DNA from: Bacteroidales bacterium UBA1680
Lineage (GTDB): Bacteria > Bacteroidota > Bacteroidia > Bacteroidales > UBA932
DNA: 64,000 nucleotides
Assembly: GCA_002320605.1 (NCBI GenBank)
Contig: DCKG01000030.1
Coordinates: forward strand, 1 to 64,000
Direction: 5' to 3'
The stretch's first letter is position 1, and each line of letters starts with the position of its first letter. This document shows, in pieces, positions 1 to 7,778 of the stretch. The position numbers were made by a program, and so were the translations under genes. Under the pieces are notes generated by a model, which saw only the letters and a list, made by a program, of their open reading frames with translations, made no database searches and had not been told where the DNA came from.

Positions 1-38
1 ACTTGGATTTGCTCGGGATAAATCTTAGATGCATATCC

Positions 39-50
39 AAACCATGGTTT
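39..50. promoter_or_regulatory. 12-bp perfect palindrome upstream of DUF262 gene
   Basis: The bases AAACCATGGTTT read the same on both strands and end 37 bases before the start of the DUF262-HNH gene. A dimeric repressor site is possible. No convincing TAnnTTTG promoter box was found beside it, so its role is a guess. Confidence 0.3.
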
Positions 51-87
51 TGTTATCCCTAAGATTTCAACTTAAAACTAAAATATA

Positions 88-1260
88 ATGAAGACAACAT
101 TGCATACAAAATGGACAGTAGCAGACATCTGCAAAGGATTTACCTATAATGAACTGGAGGGTAAAGGTCTGTTTGGACTGGACGGAAAACTCACTATCCA
201 GCCTGAGTACCAACGTCATTACATCTATAATGACGGGAAACGGGATGTGGCTGTGATAGAATCATTGCTGAAGGGCTACCCCATCGGACTAATCTATTTC
301 AATCGGACGGCAGACGGACGGTTCGAGGTGCTTGACGGGCAACAGCGCATCACCTCTATCGGTCGGTTTGTTACAGGGAAATTCGCCATTAAAGATGAAT
401 CGGATAATGTGCAATATTTCTCGGGATTGCCCGAAGAACAACAACAAAAGATTATGCAATCCCTTCTGCTTGTATATGAATGTGAAGGTGAAGAAAAAGA
501 GATCAAAGAATGGTTCAAGACCATTAACATTGTTGGTATTCCACTCAAGGAACAGGAATTGCTCAACGCTATCTATTCGGGTGAGTTTGTGAATGCAGCG
601 AAGCGCGTATTCAGTAATTCCCAAAATGCAGAGATACAGAAGTGGAGTCACTATATAAAGGGAGATGTGAAGCGGCAGGATTATTTGGCAGAAGCCCTTA
701 AATGGATTTGCGATAGTAAAGGGGTGGGTATCGATGCCTATATGAGCCAACATCGTCATGACCATTCCACAGGCGAGTTGGAAAGTTATTTCCGCTCTGT
801 GATTGACTGGGTATCAGCCACATTTACCATGGTCGAACATGATATGTGCGGTTTGGAATGGGGTCGGTTGTATGAAACATATCATACCACGCCTTACAGC
901 ATCGACCATGTTACAGAACGAGTGAAAGCTCTGCAAGCGGATGAAAGCGTGCGAAGTTCACGAAATATTTACGAATATGTATTAGGAGGAGAAGTAGACA
1001 AGAAATTGCTTGATATTCGCATTTTTGAAGAATCGACCAAGCGATCGGCTTACAAACGTCAGACAGAGGCAGCAGAAAAGCAAGGTATCTCCAATTGCCC
1101 GCTCTGCGCCTTGGGTGAAAACGCCAACAAAACTCGTATATACAAACTTTCTGAAATGGACGCTGACCATGTGACTGCATGGAGCAAAGGAGGGGCAACT
1201 AACATAGAAAATTGTGAGATGCTCTGCAAAACCCATAACCGATTAAAAGGGAATAAATAA
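88..1260 (+). CDS. DUF262 and HNH endonuclease domain protein
   Basis: A 390-residue protein with an N-terminal DUF262 (ParB/Srx-like, GmrS-type) domain and a C-terminal HNH nuclease. The DUF262 signature is visible as YQRHYIY near residue 45 and DGQQRITSI near residue 85. The HNH part holds a CPLC zinc knuckle, then DADHVTAWSKGG and CKTHNR at the extreme C terminus. Family members act as single-chain DNA nucleases in anti-phage systems (GmrSD type IV restriction, and companions of type I restriction loci). It sits 45 bases before a tyrosine recombinase and about 1.6 kb before a DUF1016 nuclease, which supports a defence-island setting. The length is normal and both domains look intact. Its specific target cannot be read from the sequence. 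Confidence 0.88.
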   Translation: MKTTLHTKWTVADICKGFTYNELEGKGLFGLDGKLTIQPEYQRHYIYNDGKRDVAVIESLLKGYPIGLIYFNRTADGRFEVLDGQQRITSIGRFVTGKFAIKDESDNVQYFSGLPEEQQQKIMQSLLLVYECEGEEKEIKEWFKTINIVGIPLKEQELLNAIYSGEFVNAAKRVFSNSQNAEIQKWSHYIKGDVKRQDYLAEALKWICDSKGVGIDAYMSQHRHDHSTGELESYFRSVIDWVSATFTMVEHDMCGLEWGRLYETYHTTPYSIDHVTERVKALQADESVRSSRNIYEYVLGGEVDKKLLDIRIFEESTKRSAYKRQTEAAEKQGISNCPLCALGENANKTRIYKLSEMDADHVTAWSKGGATNIENCEMLCKTHNRLKGNK

Positions 1261-1267
1261 AATGTAT

Positions 1268-1306
1268 TATTTTGAGAGAGTTATATCAATCAATTCTCTC
1301 AAAATA
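1268..1306 (+). repeat. 12-bp inverted repeat touching the recombinase start codon
   Basis: The arms TATTTTGAGAGA (1268-1279) and TCTCTCAAAATA (1295-1306) are perfect inverted copies separated by 15 bases. The right arm ends on the first base of the recombinase ATG. It could be a binding or crossover site for the recombinase, or a hairpin that controls its translation. No T-run follows, so a simple terminator is unlikely. Confidence 0.6.
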
Positions 1307-2229
1307 TGAACAAGAAAAAAACATTTCATGAAGTTTCTGAAATTTGGTGCGATGCGAAACGTCCGATAGTGAAACATTCCACCATGTGTGCTTACCTGCT
1401 TACGTTACAGATACATTTATTACCACGATTCGGTGCCATGGAAATAATAACAGAACATGACGTCCAGCAGTTTGTAATAGACAAATGTACTGTGGGATTG
1501 GCAAGGAAAACAGTCCGGGATATGGTGGCAGTGCTTAAATCCGTTATCAAATACGGAAGCAAACACGGGATTTTCCATTTTGGAGAATGGGAAATTGAAT
1601 ATCCAACCCATGCAGGAAACAGGCTGTTGCCAACTTTGTCCCTGAATCATCAGCGGATATTGATGCGTCACTTGATAGAACAGCCAACACCTCAAAATAT
1701 AGGTGTACTATTGGCTCTCTGTACGGGGATGAGAATTGGTGAAGTATGTGCCTTAAAATGGGAAGATGTTGATTTTATACAAAAGATCGTCACCGTGAGG
1801 CATACCATTGGCAGGATATATAATTGCGAGTTGAAATCTACCGAAAGGATTCACTCTTCTCCGAAAACAAAGAATTCCTATCGTGAAATTCCCATATCCA
1901 AGCAACTCTTTCAAGCTTTGAAAACAGTAAGGAAACAATCCCGGTCCCCTTACGTGGTAGGTACTTCCTCACAATCCAAAGAGCCACGCTCTTACCGTGA
2001 TTATTTTGGCAGGCTGCTAAAACGATTGAATATTCCCCATTTGGTCTTTCATGGGTTACGCCACACATTTGCAACCCGATGCATTGAAAGCCAGTGTGAT
2101 TATAAAACTGTCAGCGTCATACTTGGTCACTCGAATGTGGCCACGACACTTAATCTGTATGTTCATCCTAATCTTAATCAAAAGAAACGGTGTATTGACC
2201 GCATGAGTAATTTTTTGGGGATAATATAA
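1306..2229 (+). CDS. Tyrosine recombinase / phage-type integrase
   Basis: A 307-residue site-specific recombinase. An N-terminal SAM-like core-binding domain occupies about residues 5-95 and the catalytic domain the rest. The catalytic set is complete: R143 in TGMRIGEV, a lysine around 187-189, H249 and R252 in HGLRHTFATR, H275 in GHSNVATTL and the nucleophile Y285 in NLYVHPN. Such short recombinases in Bacteroidales often sit beside type I restriction specificity genes and invert them, or act on small integrative elements. Here it lies between a DUF262-HNH gene and a DUF1016 nuclease, with inverted repeats on both sides. No intact hsdS is visible in the window, although a possible relic follows the gene. 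The start chosen is the ATG directly after the inverted repeat. Confidence 0.9.
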   Translation: MNKKKTFHEVSEIWCDAKRPIVKHSTMCAYLLTLQIHLLPRFGAMEIITEHDVQQFVIDKCTVGLARKTVRDMVAVLKSVIKYGSKHGIFHFGEWEIEYPTHAGNRLLPTLSLNHQRILMRHLIEQPTPQNIGVLLALCTGMRIGEVCALKWEDVDFIQKIVTVRHTIGRIYNCELKSTERIHSSPKTKNSYREIPISKQLFQALKTVRKQSRSPYVVGTSSQSKEPRSYRDYFGRLLKRLNIPHLVFHGLRHTFATRCIESQCDYKTVSVILGHSNVATTLNLYVHPNLNQKKRCIDRMSNFLGII

Positions 2230-2361
2230 TTATTTGTTTTAAATTTTACATATCAGGATATTGTTAATATCTGTAGAAAATAGGTATTGCAGCGAAAAGA
2301 GAAAGCGCGTAGTGGGCTTCTCTTTTGGCTGTGCAGAATAGAACAGGGAAGCCGCGAAAAA

Positions 2362-2420
2362 AGGTTTAGTTTAGTCTATTAGCCTATATATATGCTAAAT
2401 CAAAGTAAACTAAATTTAGG
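2362..2420. repeat. Imperfect long inverted repeat
   Basis: The left arm (about 2362-2382, containing TTTAGTTTAG and TTAGC) is an imperfect inverted copy of the right arm (about 2394-2420, containing GCTAA and TAAACTAAA), centred on CTATATATAT. A perfect 9-bp inverted repeat follows at once. An arrangement of stacked AT-rich arms behind a tyrosine recombinase would suit recombinase core and accessory sites. This is inference. Confidence 0.4.
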
Positions 2421-2448
2421 TAGGCATATTTGCCTTTCCATATGCCTA
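2421..2448. repeat. 9-bp perfect inverted repeat, 10-bp spacer
   Basis: TAGGCATAT (2421-2429) and ATATGCCTA (2440-2448) are exact inverted copies. With 9-bp arms and a 10-bp spacer, the geometry resembles tyrosine-recombinase core sites or a dimeric operator. It lies 192 bases after the recombinase stop codon. Confidence 0.5.
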
Positions 2449-2747
2449 TGACTTGATAGAAATAGCTACCTTTGCGAAGAACAAAACTCCAATAGGGATA
2501 TACCCATAAGACTGAGCTTTGTCATTTTCTCTTTTGGCTGCAACAATTCATCGATGCGCTTCAACAATATATTCTCAGAAGAGCGACTGGTTGTCGGGAA
2601 AAATAGCTTGAAAAACACTTTTAGTATGACCAAGTGCAAAGGATGAAACTAAGTGAAATGCGAAAAACGGAGAATCGCTTAAATTATTGATTTTGTTCCT
2701 ATTTTGTTTCCTTTGCAAGTCGAATAAAACGCTATTGCATTGACATG

Positions 2748-2765
2748 TAAATGATTAATCATTTA
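2748..2765. promoter_or_regulatory. 18-bp perfect palindrome upstream of DUF1016 gene
   Basis: TAAATGATTAATCATTTA is fully self-complementary and ends 58 bases before the DUF1016 start codon. The size and position suit an operator for a dimeric regulator. Confidence 0.45.
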
Positions 2766-2823
2766 TAGAATAACATTTACCAGATTTATAGTTAAATTCG
2801 CATTGAAAAACTTGTGAATCGAA

Positions 2824-3876
2824 ATGGACCGGAAAGATACCGACGTTAACATAAGCTCGCCCGACATGCTATTCAATGACGTTTGCCACATCATTGAATC
2901 TGCTCGTCAAAGAGTAGCTGTCAATGTCAGCAGTGAACTTACTCTGATGTACTGGCATATTGGAGAGCGAATTAACACTGAAGTCCTTCACAATCAAAGA
3001 GCTGAATATGGCAAAGAGATTGTGTCGACGCTGTCGACACAATTGCAGGGACGCTATGGCAAGGATTTTAATTTGAGAAATCTCCGAAGGATGATGCAAT
3101 TCGCCAGAGAATTTGAGGATTATCAGATCGTGTCGACGCTGTCGACACGATTGCCGTGGTCAGCCATTATGGAGCTACTGCCAATAGAGGATTCCCTCGC
3201 ACGTGAATTCTATGCTACAATGGCGGCTTCTGAGAGATGGAGTATAAGGGAGTTGCGCAGCCAAATGGAAGGCATGCTGTACGAACGTACTCTAATCAGT
3301 CGAAAGCCGGAGGAAGTAATCAAAACCGAACTCTCTACAATGAGAGAAGGCGGAGCAATATCCCCGGATTTGGTGTTCAAAAGCCCGTATTTCCTAGACT
3401 TCACAGGACTCAAAGGGTATTACAGCGAGAAAAAACTGGAAGACATGATCATCACTGGAATGCAGCAATTCCTGATGGAATTGGGCAATGGGTTCTCTTT
3501 TGTTGAAAGGCAGAAGAGGATGATTATGGACGGAGAAGATTTCTACCTTGATTTGCTTTTTTACCATAGGAAACTACACCGTCTCGTTGCCATTGACCTA
3601 AAGAGAACCAAGTTCAAAGCAGCCTACAAGGGGCAGATGGAACTTTACCTTCGCTGGTTGGATAAATATGAGCGTCAACCGGGAGAAGAAAGCCCTTTGG
3701 GCTTGCTCCTCTGCGCCGCAGGGAATAACGAGCAGATTCAGTTGCTGCAACTTGGTGATGCCGGCATTCAAGTCGCCCAATATTACACGGAATTGCCTGA
3801 CAAGGAACTCTTGAAAGCACGGCTCCAGAAAGAAATCACCCAAGCGAAGCTGCGCATAGGAGGCAAGAAGGAATAG
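2824..3876 (+). CDS. DUF1016 (YhcG-type) PDDEXK nuclease
   Basis: A 350-residue protein of the YhcG/DUF1016 family. The N-terminal winged-helix part shows YWHIGERI and YGKDFNLRNLRRMMQFA. The C-terminal PD-(D/E)XK nuclease shows FYLDLLFYHRKLHRLVAIDLK, in which the D-x-L-F-Y and IDLK residues form the catalytic core. Family members are found in restriction and defence islands and in association with type I restriction systems; their exact role is not settled. The length is normal. The gene contains two near-identical 25-base perfect hairpin sequences that encode VSTLST segments at about residues 67-72 and 103-108 (listed separately). The start follows an 18-bp palindrome by 58 bases. It is probably transcribed alone. 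Confidence 0.9.
   Translation: MDRKDTDVNISSPDMLFNDVCHIIESARQRVAVNVSSELTLMYWHIGERINTEVLHNQRAEYGKEIVSTLSTQLQGRYGKDFNLRNLRRMMQFAREFEDYQIVSTLSTRLPWSAIMELLPIEDSLAREFYATMAASERWSIRELRSQMEGMLYERTLISRKPEEVIKTELSTMREGGAISPDLVFKSPYFLDFTGLKGYYSEKKLEDMIITGMQQFLMELGNGFSFVERQKRMIMDGEDFYLDLLFYHRKLHRLVAIDLKRTKFKAAYKGQMELYLRWLDKYERQPGEESPLGLLLCAAGNNEQIQLLQLGDAGIQVAQYYTELPDKELLKARLQKEITQAKLRIGGKKE
3019..3043 (+). repeat. 25-nt perfect hairpin inside DUF1016 gene, copy 1
   Basis: The arms ATTGTGTCGAC and GTCGACACAAT (11 bp) flank the loop GCT. The repeat is in frame and encodes the segment IVSTLSTQL. A second copy lies 108 bases downstream and carries a pairing-preserving base change. Confidence 0.85.
3127..3151 (+). 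repeat. 25-nt perfect hairpin inside DUF1016 gene, copy 2
   Basis: The arms ATCGTGTCGAC and GTCGACACGAT (11 bp) flank the same GCT loop as copy 1. Relative to copy 1 the T-A pair at arm position 3 is C-G, so both sides changed together and the pairing is kept. It encodes the segment IVSTLSTRL. Confidence 0.85.
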
Positions 3877-4757
3877 GGAAAAGTCTCGCTTAAGCTACTA
3901 AAACCGCCTTAGTGGAACAAAGGCCTTCGGTTCCGAGCAGGATCTTTTCTAATGCAGAGATAAAGTTAATCCTCAAAATACCTCAGCGCTCTGTAGAAGA
4001 TTCTGACATTATCCACGATAGTAGTCGAAATGTAGATGCCTGCCGAAGAAGAAATCGCAGAATCTGTCGCATGCATCGGCGGTATCGTATTCAGAGGCTA
4101 GTTTCTCTGAAAGCTCCTTGACGGTCTTGGCTTCCATTGCCATATCAACTCATCAAGAGTCAGGTTGGAAATCACCCTTTCGTATTCGTCATCTCCGTAA
4201 ATGATTTCGGCAGCGGTTCGAGGTTCTGAGTGAGATATTTGTCGTTGGTATCCTGAAGTATCTTTCTCGTATTCGGGTTGTGAAGGTTGGAGGGAATTTC
4301 GGCTGCAACCTTGAATTCCAGAAGTGTTTAGAAACGGATCTAAAGATACCCATCACCCTGTCCGCAGATTGTGTCCGTGGATGCAGGCGGCACATCAAAA
4401 TCCAAGATGATTCCCGATATGCCGACATTGCGGCAATCTTCGGAGAGAACCCATCATGTATACTTTCCCTCTCCGATGCATGTGCAGTCGTTGCCTTGAA
4501 GAGAGAAGGAATCTCTGCCAGTGACGGTAACCGCCACCGGATAATCGAGATGGAATGAATAAAAACCGGTTGCGGTCATATTGTAGGAGCGCCCAGTTTC
4601 AAATACCAGTTCGGCAGGGTGTTCGAGGGAGAATATCAGGTGGGCGAGTGCGAAGATCCATATCTTCATCGATGTCAGGAATGATGCCGTAATCCTTGAC
4701 TTTACGACTTCTTATATTTATATGCTGGACAGGATGGCAAATACGACATACAGGAGT
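3877..4757 (-). pseudogene. Decayed region, possible parallel beta-helix enzyme relic
   Basis: There is no intact gene. On the minus strand, directly downstream of the GH110 gene, coding-like pieces follow one another in different frames. One at 4669-4454 has LEHPAELVFETG and SFSLQGNDCT; the next at about 4440-4330 has DCRNVGISGIILDFDVP; then about 4325-4155 has AAEIPSNLHNPNTRK; and near 4146-4060 there is AKTVKELSEKLASEYD. The first two resemble the start of the neighbouring GH110 protein (HPGRICLSFDEGIY, SIRGKDSELLFHG, DCEKVTISGIRISYD) in order and spacing. I therefore suspect the relic of a second beta-helix glycosidase broken by frameshifts. The remaining pieces are not recognised. Confidence 0.35.
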
Positions 4758-6605
4758 CTAATTTTCATAGAAATACGGATTTGCCCGGTCCATAACTGGG
4801 TAAGGCCCGTTAAACTCGAATTCATGGCAGTTATGGTTGCTTATAAACGAGCCTTCCGGCCATTGTTTCAAGTCGTTGCCCGATATTTCCACTCCTTTGC
4901 AATACAAAAAGTCCATAACTGCGAGTCCGGGATAGCGGCAAGAGCTGTCGGGAATCCGGATGAAACGGTTTCCTCTCACTATCATCTTGCCTACCGACAG
5001 GGCGTATATTGTCTGGTCTTCGGCGGAGAGGATTACATTGTTTTCGAAAAGTATCTCATTGTGGTAGCAGAAATCAGTATCCCTGCCGGAAGTCGGTATC
5101 ACTGGATCAACCTGTAGGACAGCCTGTGGCGACCAGCCTCCGTTGCCGAGATTGTAGAAGGTGTTGTCTCGAATGATTATCTCATCCGTCCTGCCGCTTT
5201 CATACCAGTAGTTTGCATCACCGCATATCCTGATACCGGCCATCATCGATGCAAAATGGCAACCATCCACAACGATTTTACCTCCGGAGGAGAGCAGCAG
5301 CGATCTCGCCCGGTTTTTCCTTACCGTGCAACCTGTTATTCTCACATCCGCCTTTGAGGTCGACAGATTCTCTACTGCAAGACAGACCCCGGCGGGAACA
5401 GCTCCGGACAATATGCCAGCATCTAGTATATAATGGTTTTCATTCACAATATCCAGACTGCGCAATACCCCTTTCCCGACGGTTTGAAGACTGGATCGGT
5501 CAACCAAAGCCAGAGTGTCTCCCGCAGAGCAGAATCGGAATCCCTCCTGCTGGAAATGCCCGAAACTGCAATGGAGTACGGCTGCATCCGAATCGGCCTG
5601 GACAGAGTCAACTTTCATATAAGTCCCGTGTATATTGACTGCATCGTCTAGCATGCTTTCAAAAAGACATTCCTCTATTTCAATCTTGCCCGTGCATCCT
5701 ACGAAGTGTGTGGCATCGGCAGAGGATGCAATCATCCGCTTCTGTTCTTCCTTCACCGAGGTGTTAAACCGGTTCAGCCTGATGTCCCGGCAATTCTCGG
5801 CTATCAACGACATTGCTCCGCTGTCGTGAACAGTTATGTCCTGCAGGACAATATTCCTAGAATCTTGAATTGCTAAGACCGGGTAGAGCCGGTTGTTTCC
5901 GTGCGGCCCCTTGTCGACATATATGCTTCCTGCCGGAGGCAGAACCCTTGAATTGAAGTTGATGATTTTCACTACATTCTCTCCAAGGTCTTCACAATGC
6001 AGTTCCTCTGCAGGAAATCCCGCATATCTTTCGGCATTGGCTAATGGACATCCTTTCACGGCATTGAAAACTATGTTTTCTCCGAGTGGAATCTCCCAAT
6101 CGTACCCTCTTATCATCAGCATGCTGTCCTTCACCTCGTACAGATTCCTGCTCTCTATCCTCATCGTGAATGATTTTTCTTCAGTATCGTTGCTGAGGAC
6201 GGTTCCTTCGAGTACGAAAGGGTGGTCGTAGCTGATTCTGATTCCGCTTATGGTGACTTTTTCGCAGTCCCTTATAAAAAATGGTGACATACTACCGTGG
6301 AAAAGCAGTTCACTGTCTTTCCCTCTGATGCTTATCCCTTTGCGCCCTTCTAAGAGGAAGGCTATCTTTTTCAAAGAGTTGTCATTGTTGGATATCGCAA
6401 CATACTTCTCTGCGGCCTCCATAGGGTAGAAGGGATAAATGCCTTCATCGAACGACAAGCAAATCCGTCCGGGGTGGTTTTCCAATATTTCCCTGACAAT
6501 CGGAGAATAGTCCTCTATTTCCTGATCAAATGGTATGTATATCACATTCCCGCAGCACGAAACTGCAAGCAATGCAGCGAGTATGATAAGATATAATCGT
6601 TTCAT
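4758..6605 (-). CDS. GH110-type alpha-1,3-galactosidase lipoprotein
   Basis: A 615-residue right-handed parallel beta-helix protein. It matches my recollection of the GH110 family, retaining enzymes that remove terminal alpha-1,3-linked galactose such as blood group B and linear alpha-Gal caps. A lipobox (LLAVSC, C17) predicts a lipoprotein at the outer membrane. Family-like stretches include LSFDEGIYPFYP near residue 50, SIRGKDSELLFHG, DCEKVTISGIRISYDHP and, most telling, ESMLDDAVNIHGTYMKV near residue 310, where the DD pair lies in the expected active-site strand. It is the last gene of the SusCD operon and directly abuts the propeller gene upstream. No other recognised glycosidase is present in the operon, so it should define the substrate. 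A polysaccharide lyase-like beta-helix is the alternative. Confidence 0.78.
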   Translation of the reverse strand: MKRLYLIILAALLAVSCCGNVIYIPFDQEIEDYSPIVREILENHPGRICLSFDEGIYPFYPMEAAEKYVAISNNDNSLKKIAFLLEGRKGISIRGKDSELLFHGSMSPFFIRDCEKVTISGIRISYDHPFVLEGTVLSNDTEEKSFTMRIESRNLYEVKDSMLMIRGYDWEIPLGENIVFNAVKGCPLANAERYAGFPAEELHCEDLGENVVKIINFNSRVLPPAGSIYVDKGPHGNNRLYPVLAIQDSRNIVLQDITVHDSGAMSLIAENCRDIRLNRFNTSVKEEQKRMIASSADATHFVGCTGKIEIEECLFESMLDDAVNIHGTYMKVDSVQADSDAAVLHCSFGHFQQEGFRFCSAGDTLALVDRSSLQTVGKGVLRSLDIVNENHYILDAGILSGAVPAGVCLAVENLSTSKADVRITGCTVRKNRARSLLLSSGGKIVVDGCHFASMMAGIRICGDANYWYESGRTDEIIIRDNTFYNLGNGGWSPQAVLQVDPVIPTSGRDTDFCYHNEILFENNVILSAEDQTIYALSVGKMIVRGNRFIRIPDSSCRYPGLAVMDFLYCKGVEISGNDLKQWPEGSFISNHNCHEFEFNGPYPVMDRANPYFYEN

Positions 6606-7778
6606 TTACAGATTTTTGAATTTCACGATGCGGTAGGCGAATGAGCGTTCCCCTGTGGAATTGTCCATGTCCGCGCTGTAATAGATCCTGAATTCGCTTC
6701 CGCTTTCAAGATCCCCTTCCGAGCTTATTATGTTAGGGTACATTGCCCCTCCCTTCTCCAGTTCTGACCCTATGATCGCGAACGGTTCGGACCAGGATAT
6801 GCCATCATCGCTTACACTCATGACAATCTCTCTTCCCCATGTATGGTAGGTCATTATCCATTTCCTGATTTGGGTGTTCCAACTTACGCTCGGGTTGCCT
6901 CCATGGAAATTCTTCAGCCCTTCAATCCTGATGTTCTGTGCCCCGAGTCCGCTTTTCTGGTCGCAGGCCTGAGAGTGGAATCCGCTCCCGTCCCATTTCT
7001 TCCATGTACCGGGCATAGCCTTGCCGTCCGATGATGCAGCCATGCTTATGAGAAAGTCACCGGGGTCGGCGCAATAACCGCTGTAATAGCATATCCATTG
7101 CTTCCGGCTTTTGTTCCAGACCACGCATCCGTCTCCCAGCCCGTATGACTTGCCGCCGCCTTCTCCGATTTCAGGTTTTGGGTCGGGACTAGAGATGATT
7201 TTAGTACCGTTGTCCCATGAAAGTCCCTTGTCGGAAGAGTAGGCGACGCCGATGCTCTTGTATTGGCTCGCTACTCCCTTGAAATGGCTTTCTGCATGGA
7301 AGAAAGCAGCCAATGTGCCGTCGGGAAGCTCGTTCATGCCGATAGTCCACATACCTCCGTCGGTGAATCCATCCTGAGTGGCACTGATTCCTTTGCCTAT
7401 GAAACCCATTGAATTGTCAAGACCGGAGATGTTGTCTTCTAAAAAAGGACTGGAGCATCCGGTCTGCATAAAGGAAACATCCGCTGACCAGATGAGTCTC
7501 CACGATGTGTCAAAGCTGAACTTTACTACGCTTATCTTTCCGTCCGGAATGTAATGGGCCCTGGGTGTGTGTTCTGGTACGGACACATTGATTCTTTTGC
7601 TTATAAGATATTGTCCCATATCGAGATACTCGACATCGTCGTCCCCGGACGGCTGAGTCCCGTTGAAGGGCTTGCTGCTTTCGGAGTTGTCGTAGCGGTT
7701 TGCCAGGTCCAGTTTGCGCGAGCATGACAGAATGCAGCACAGGCAAGCCAATGCAGATATTATCCGTATCATTTCCAT
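6606..7778 (-). CDS. Beta-propeller lipoprotein, GH43/sialidase-like fold
   Basis: A 390-residue predicted lipoprotein (lipobox ending at C19). The remainder shows repeated beta-propeller signatures: IGVAYSSDKGLSWDNGTKI, GLGDGCVVWNKSRKQWICYY, NPSVSWNTQIRKWIMTYHTWG and MSVSDDGISWSEPFAI. These S-x-D-x-G-x-x-W motifs are typical of sialidase-type Asp boxes and of five-bladed glycoside hydrolase propellers such as GH43 or the DUF4185 group. No catalytic triad could be assigned with confidence, so it may be an enzyme or a glycan-binding protein. It overlaps the end of the susD-like gene by 10 bases and abuts the GH110 gene, so it belongs to the same operon. Starts at 7778 and 7772 are both possible. 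Confidence 0.7.
   Translation of the reverse strand: MEMIRIISALACLCCILSCSRKLDLANRYDNSESSKPFNGTQPSGDDDVEYLDMGQYLISKRINVSVPEHTPRAHYIPDGKISVVKFSFDTSWRLIWSADVSFMQTGCSSPFLEDNISGLDNSMGFIGKGISATQDGFTDGGMWTIGMNELPDGTLAAFFHAESHFKGVASQYKSIGVAYSSDKGLSWDNGTKIISSPDPKPEIGEGGGKSYGLGDGCVVWNKSRKQWICYYSGYCADPGDFLISMAASSDGKAMPGTWKKWDGSGFHSQACDQKSGLGAQNIRIEGLKNFHGGNPSVSWNTQIRKWIMTYHTWGREIVMSVSDDGISWSEPFAIIGSELEKGGAMYPNIISSEGDLESGSEFRIYYSADMDNSTGERSFAYRIVKFKNL

Larger units (their letters stand above)
2230..2823. other. Palindrome-rich intergenic region with possible hsdS relic
   Basis: No intact gene is visible over 594 bases. The 14-mer TTCTCTTTTGGCTG occurs at 2318-2331 and 2527-2540. On the minus strand it encodes QPKEK-like residues, and the downstream copy lies in a minus-strand reading frame (about 2466-2630) with the helix-like segment LLKRIDELLQPKEKM. 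That could be a scrap of a type I specificity subunit, but the resemblance is weak. Inverted repeats in the same stretch are listed separately. A TACCTTTG box at 2467-2474 resembles a -7 element but has no good partner upstream. Confidence 0.35.

Noticed and set aside
15..66. Possible long hairpin from GGGATAA/TTATCCC and AATCTTAG/CTAAGATT upstream of the DUF262 gene
   Set aside because: The arms occur in the wrong order to nest, so they cannot form one continuous stem.
289..765. 158-codon minus-strand open frame inside the DUF262-HNH gene
   Set aside because: It lies fully within a gene with clear domains, has no recognisable motif and mirrors the codon pattern of the opposite strand.
3019..3151. 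The two VSTLST repeats as the start of a CRISPR array
   Set aside because: Only two units, located within a coding frame, with the intervening sequence encoding conserved DUF1016 residues.
4722..5117. 131-codon plus-strand frame overlapping the end of the GH110 gene
   Set aside because: Overlaps a supported gene on the other strand; composition is that of a shadow frame.
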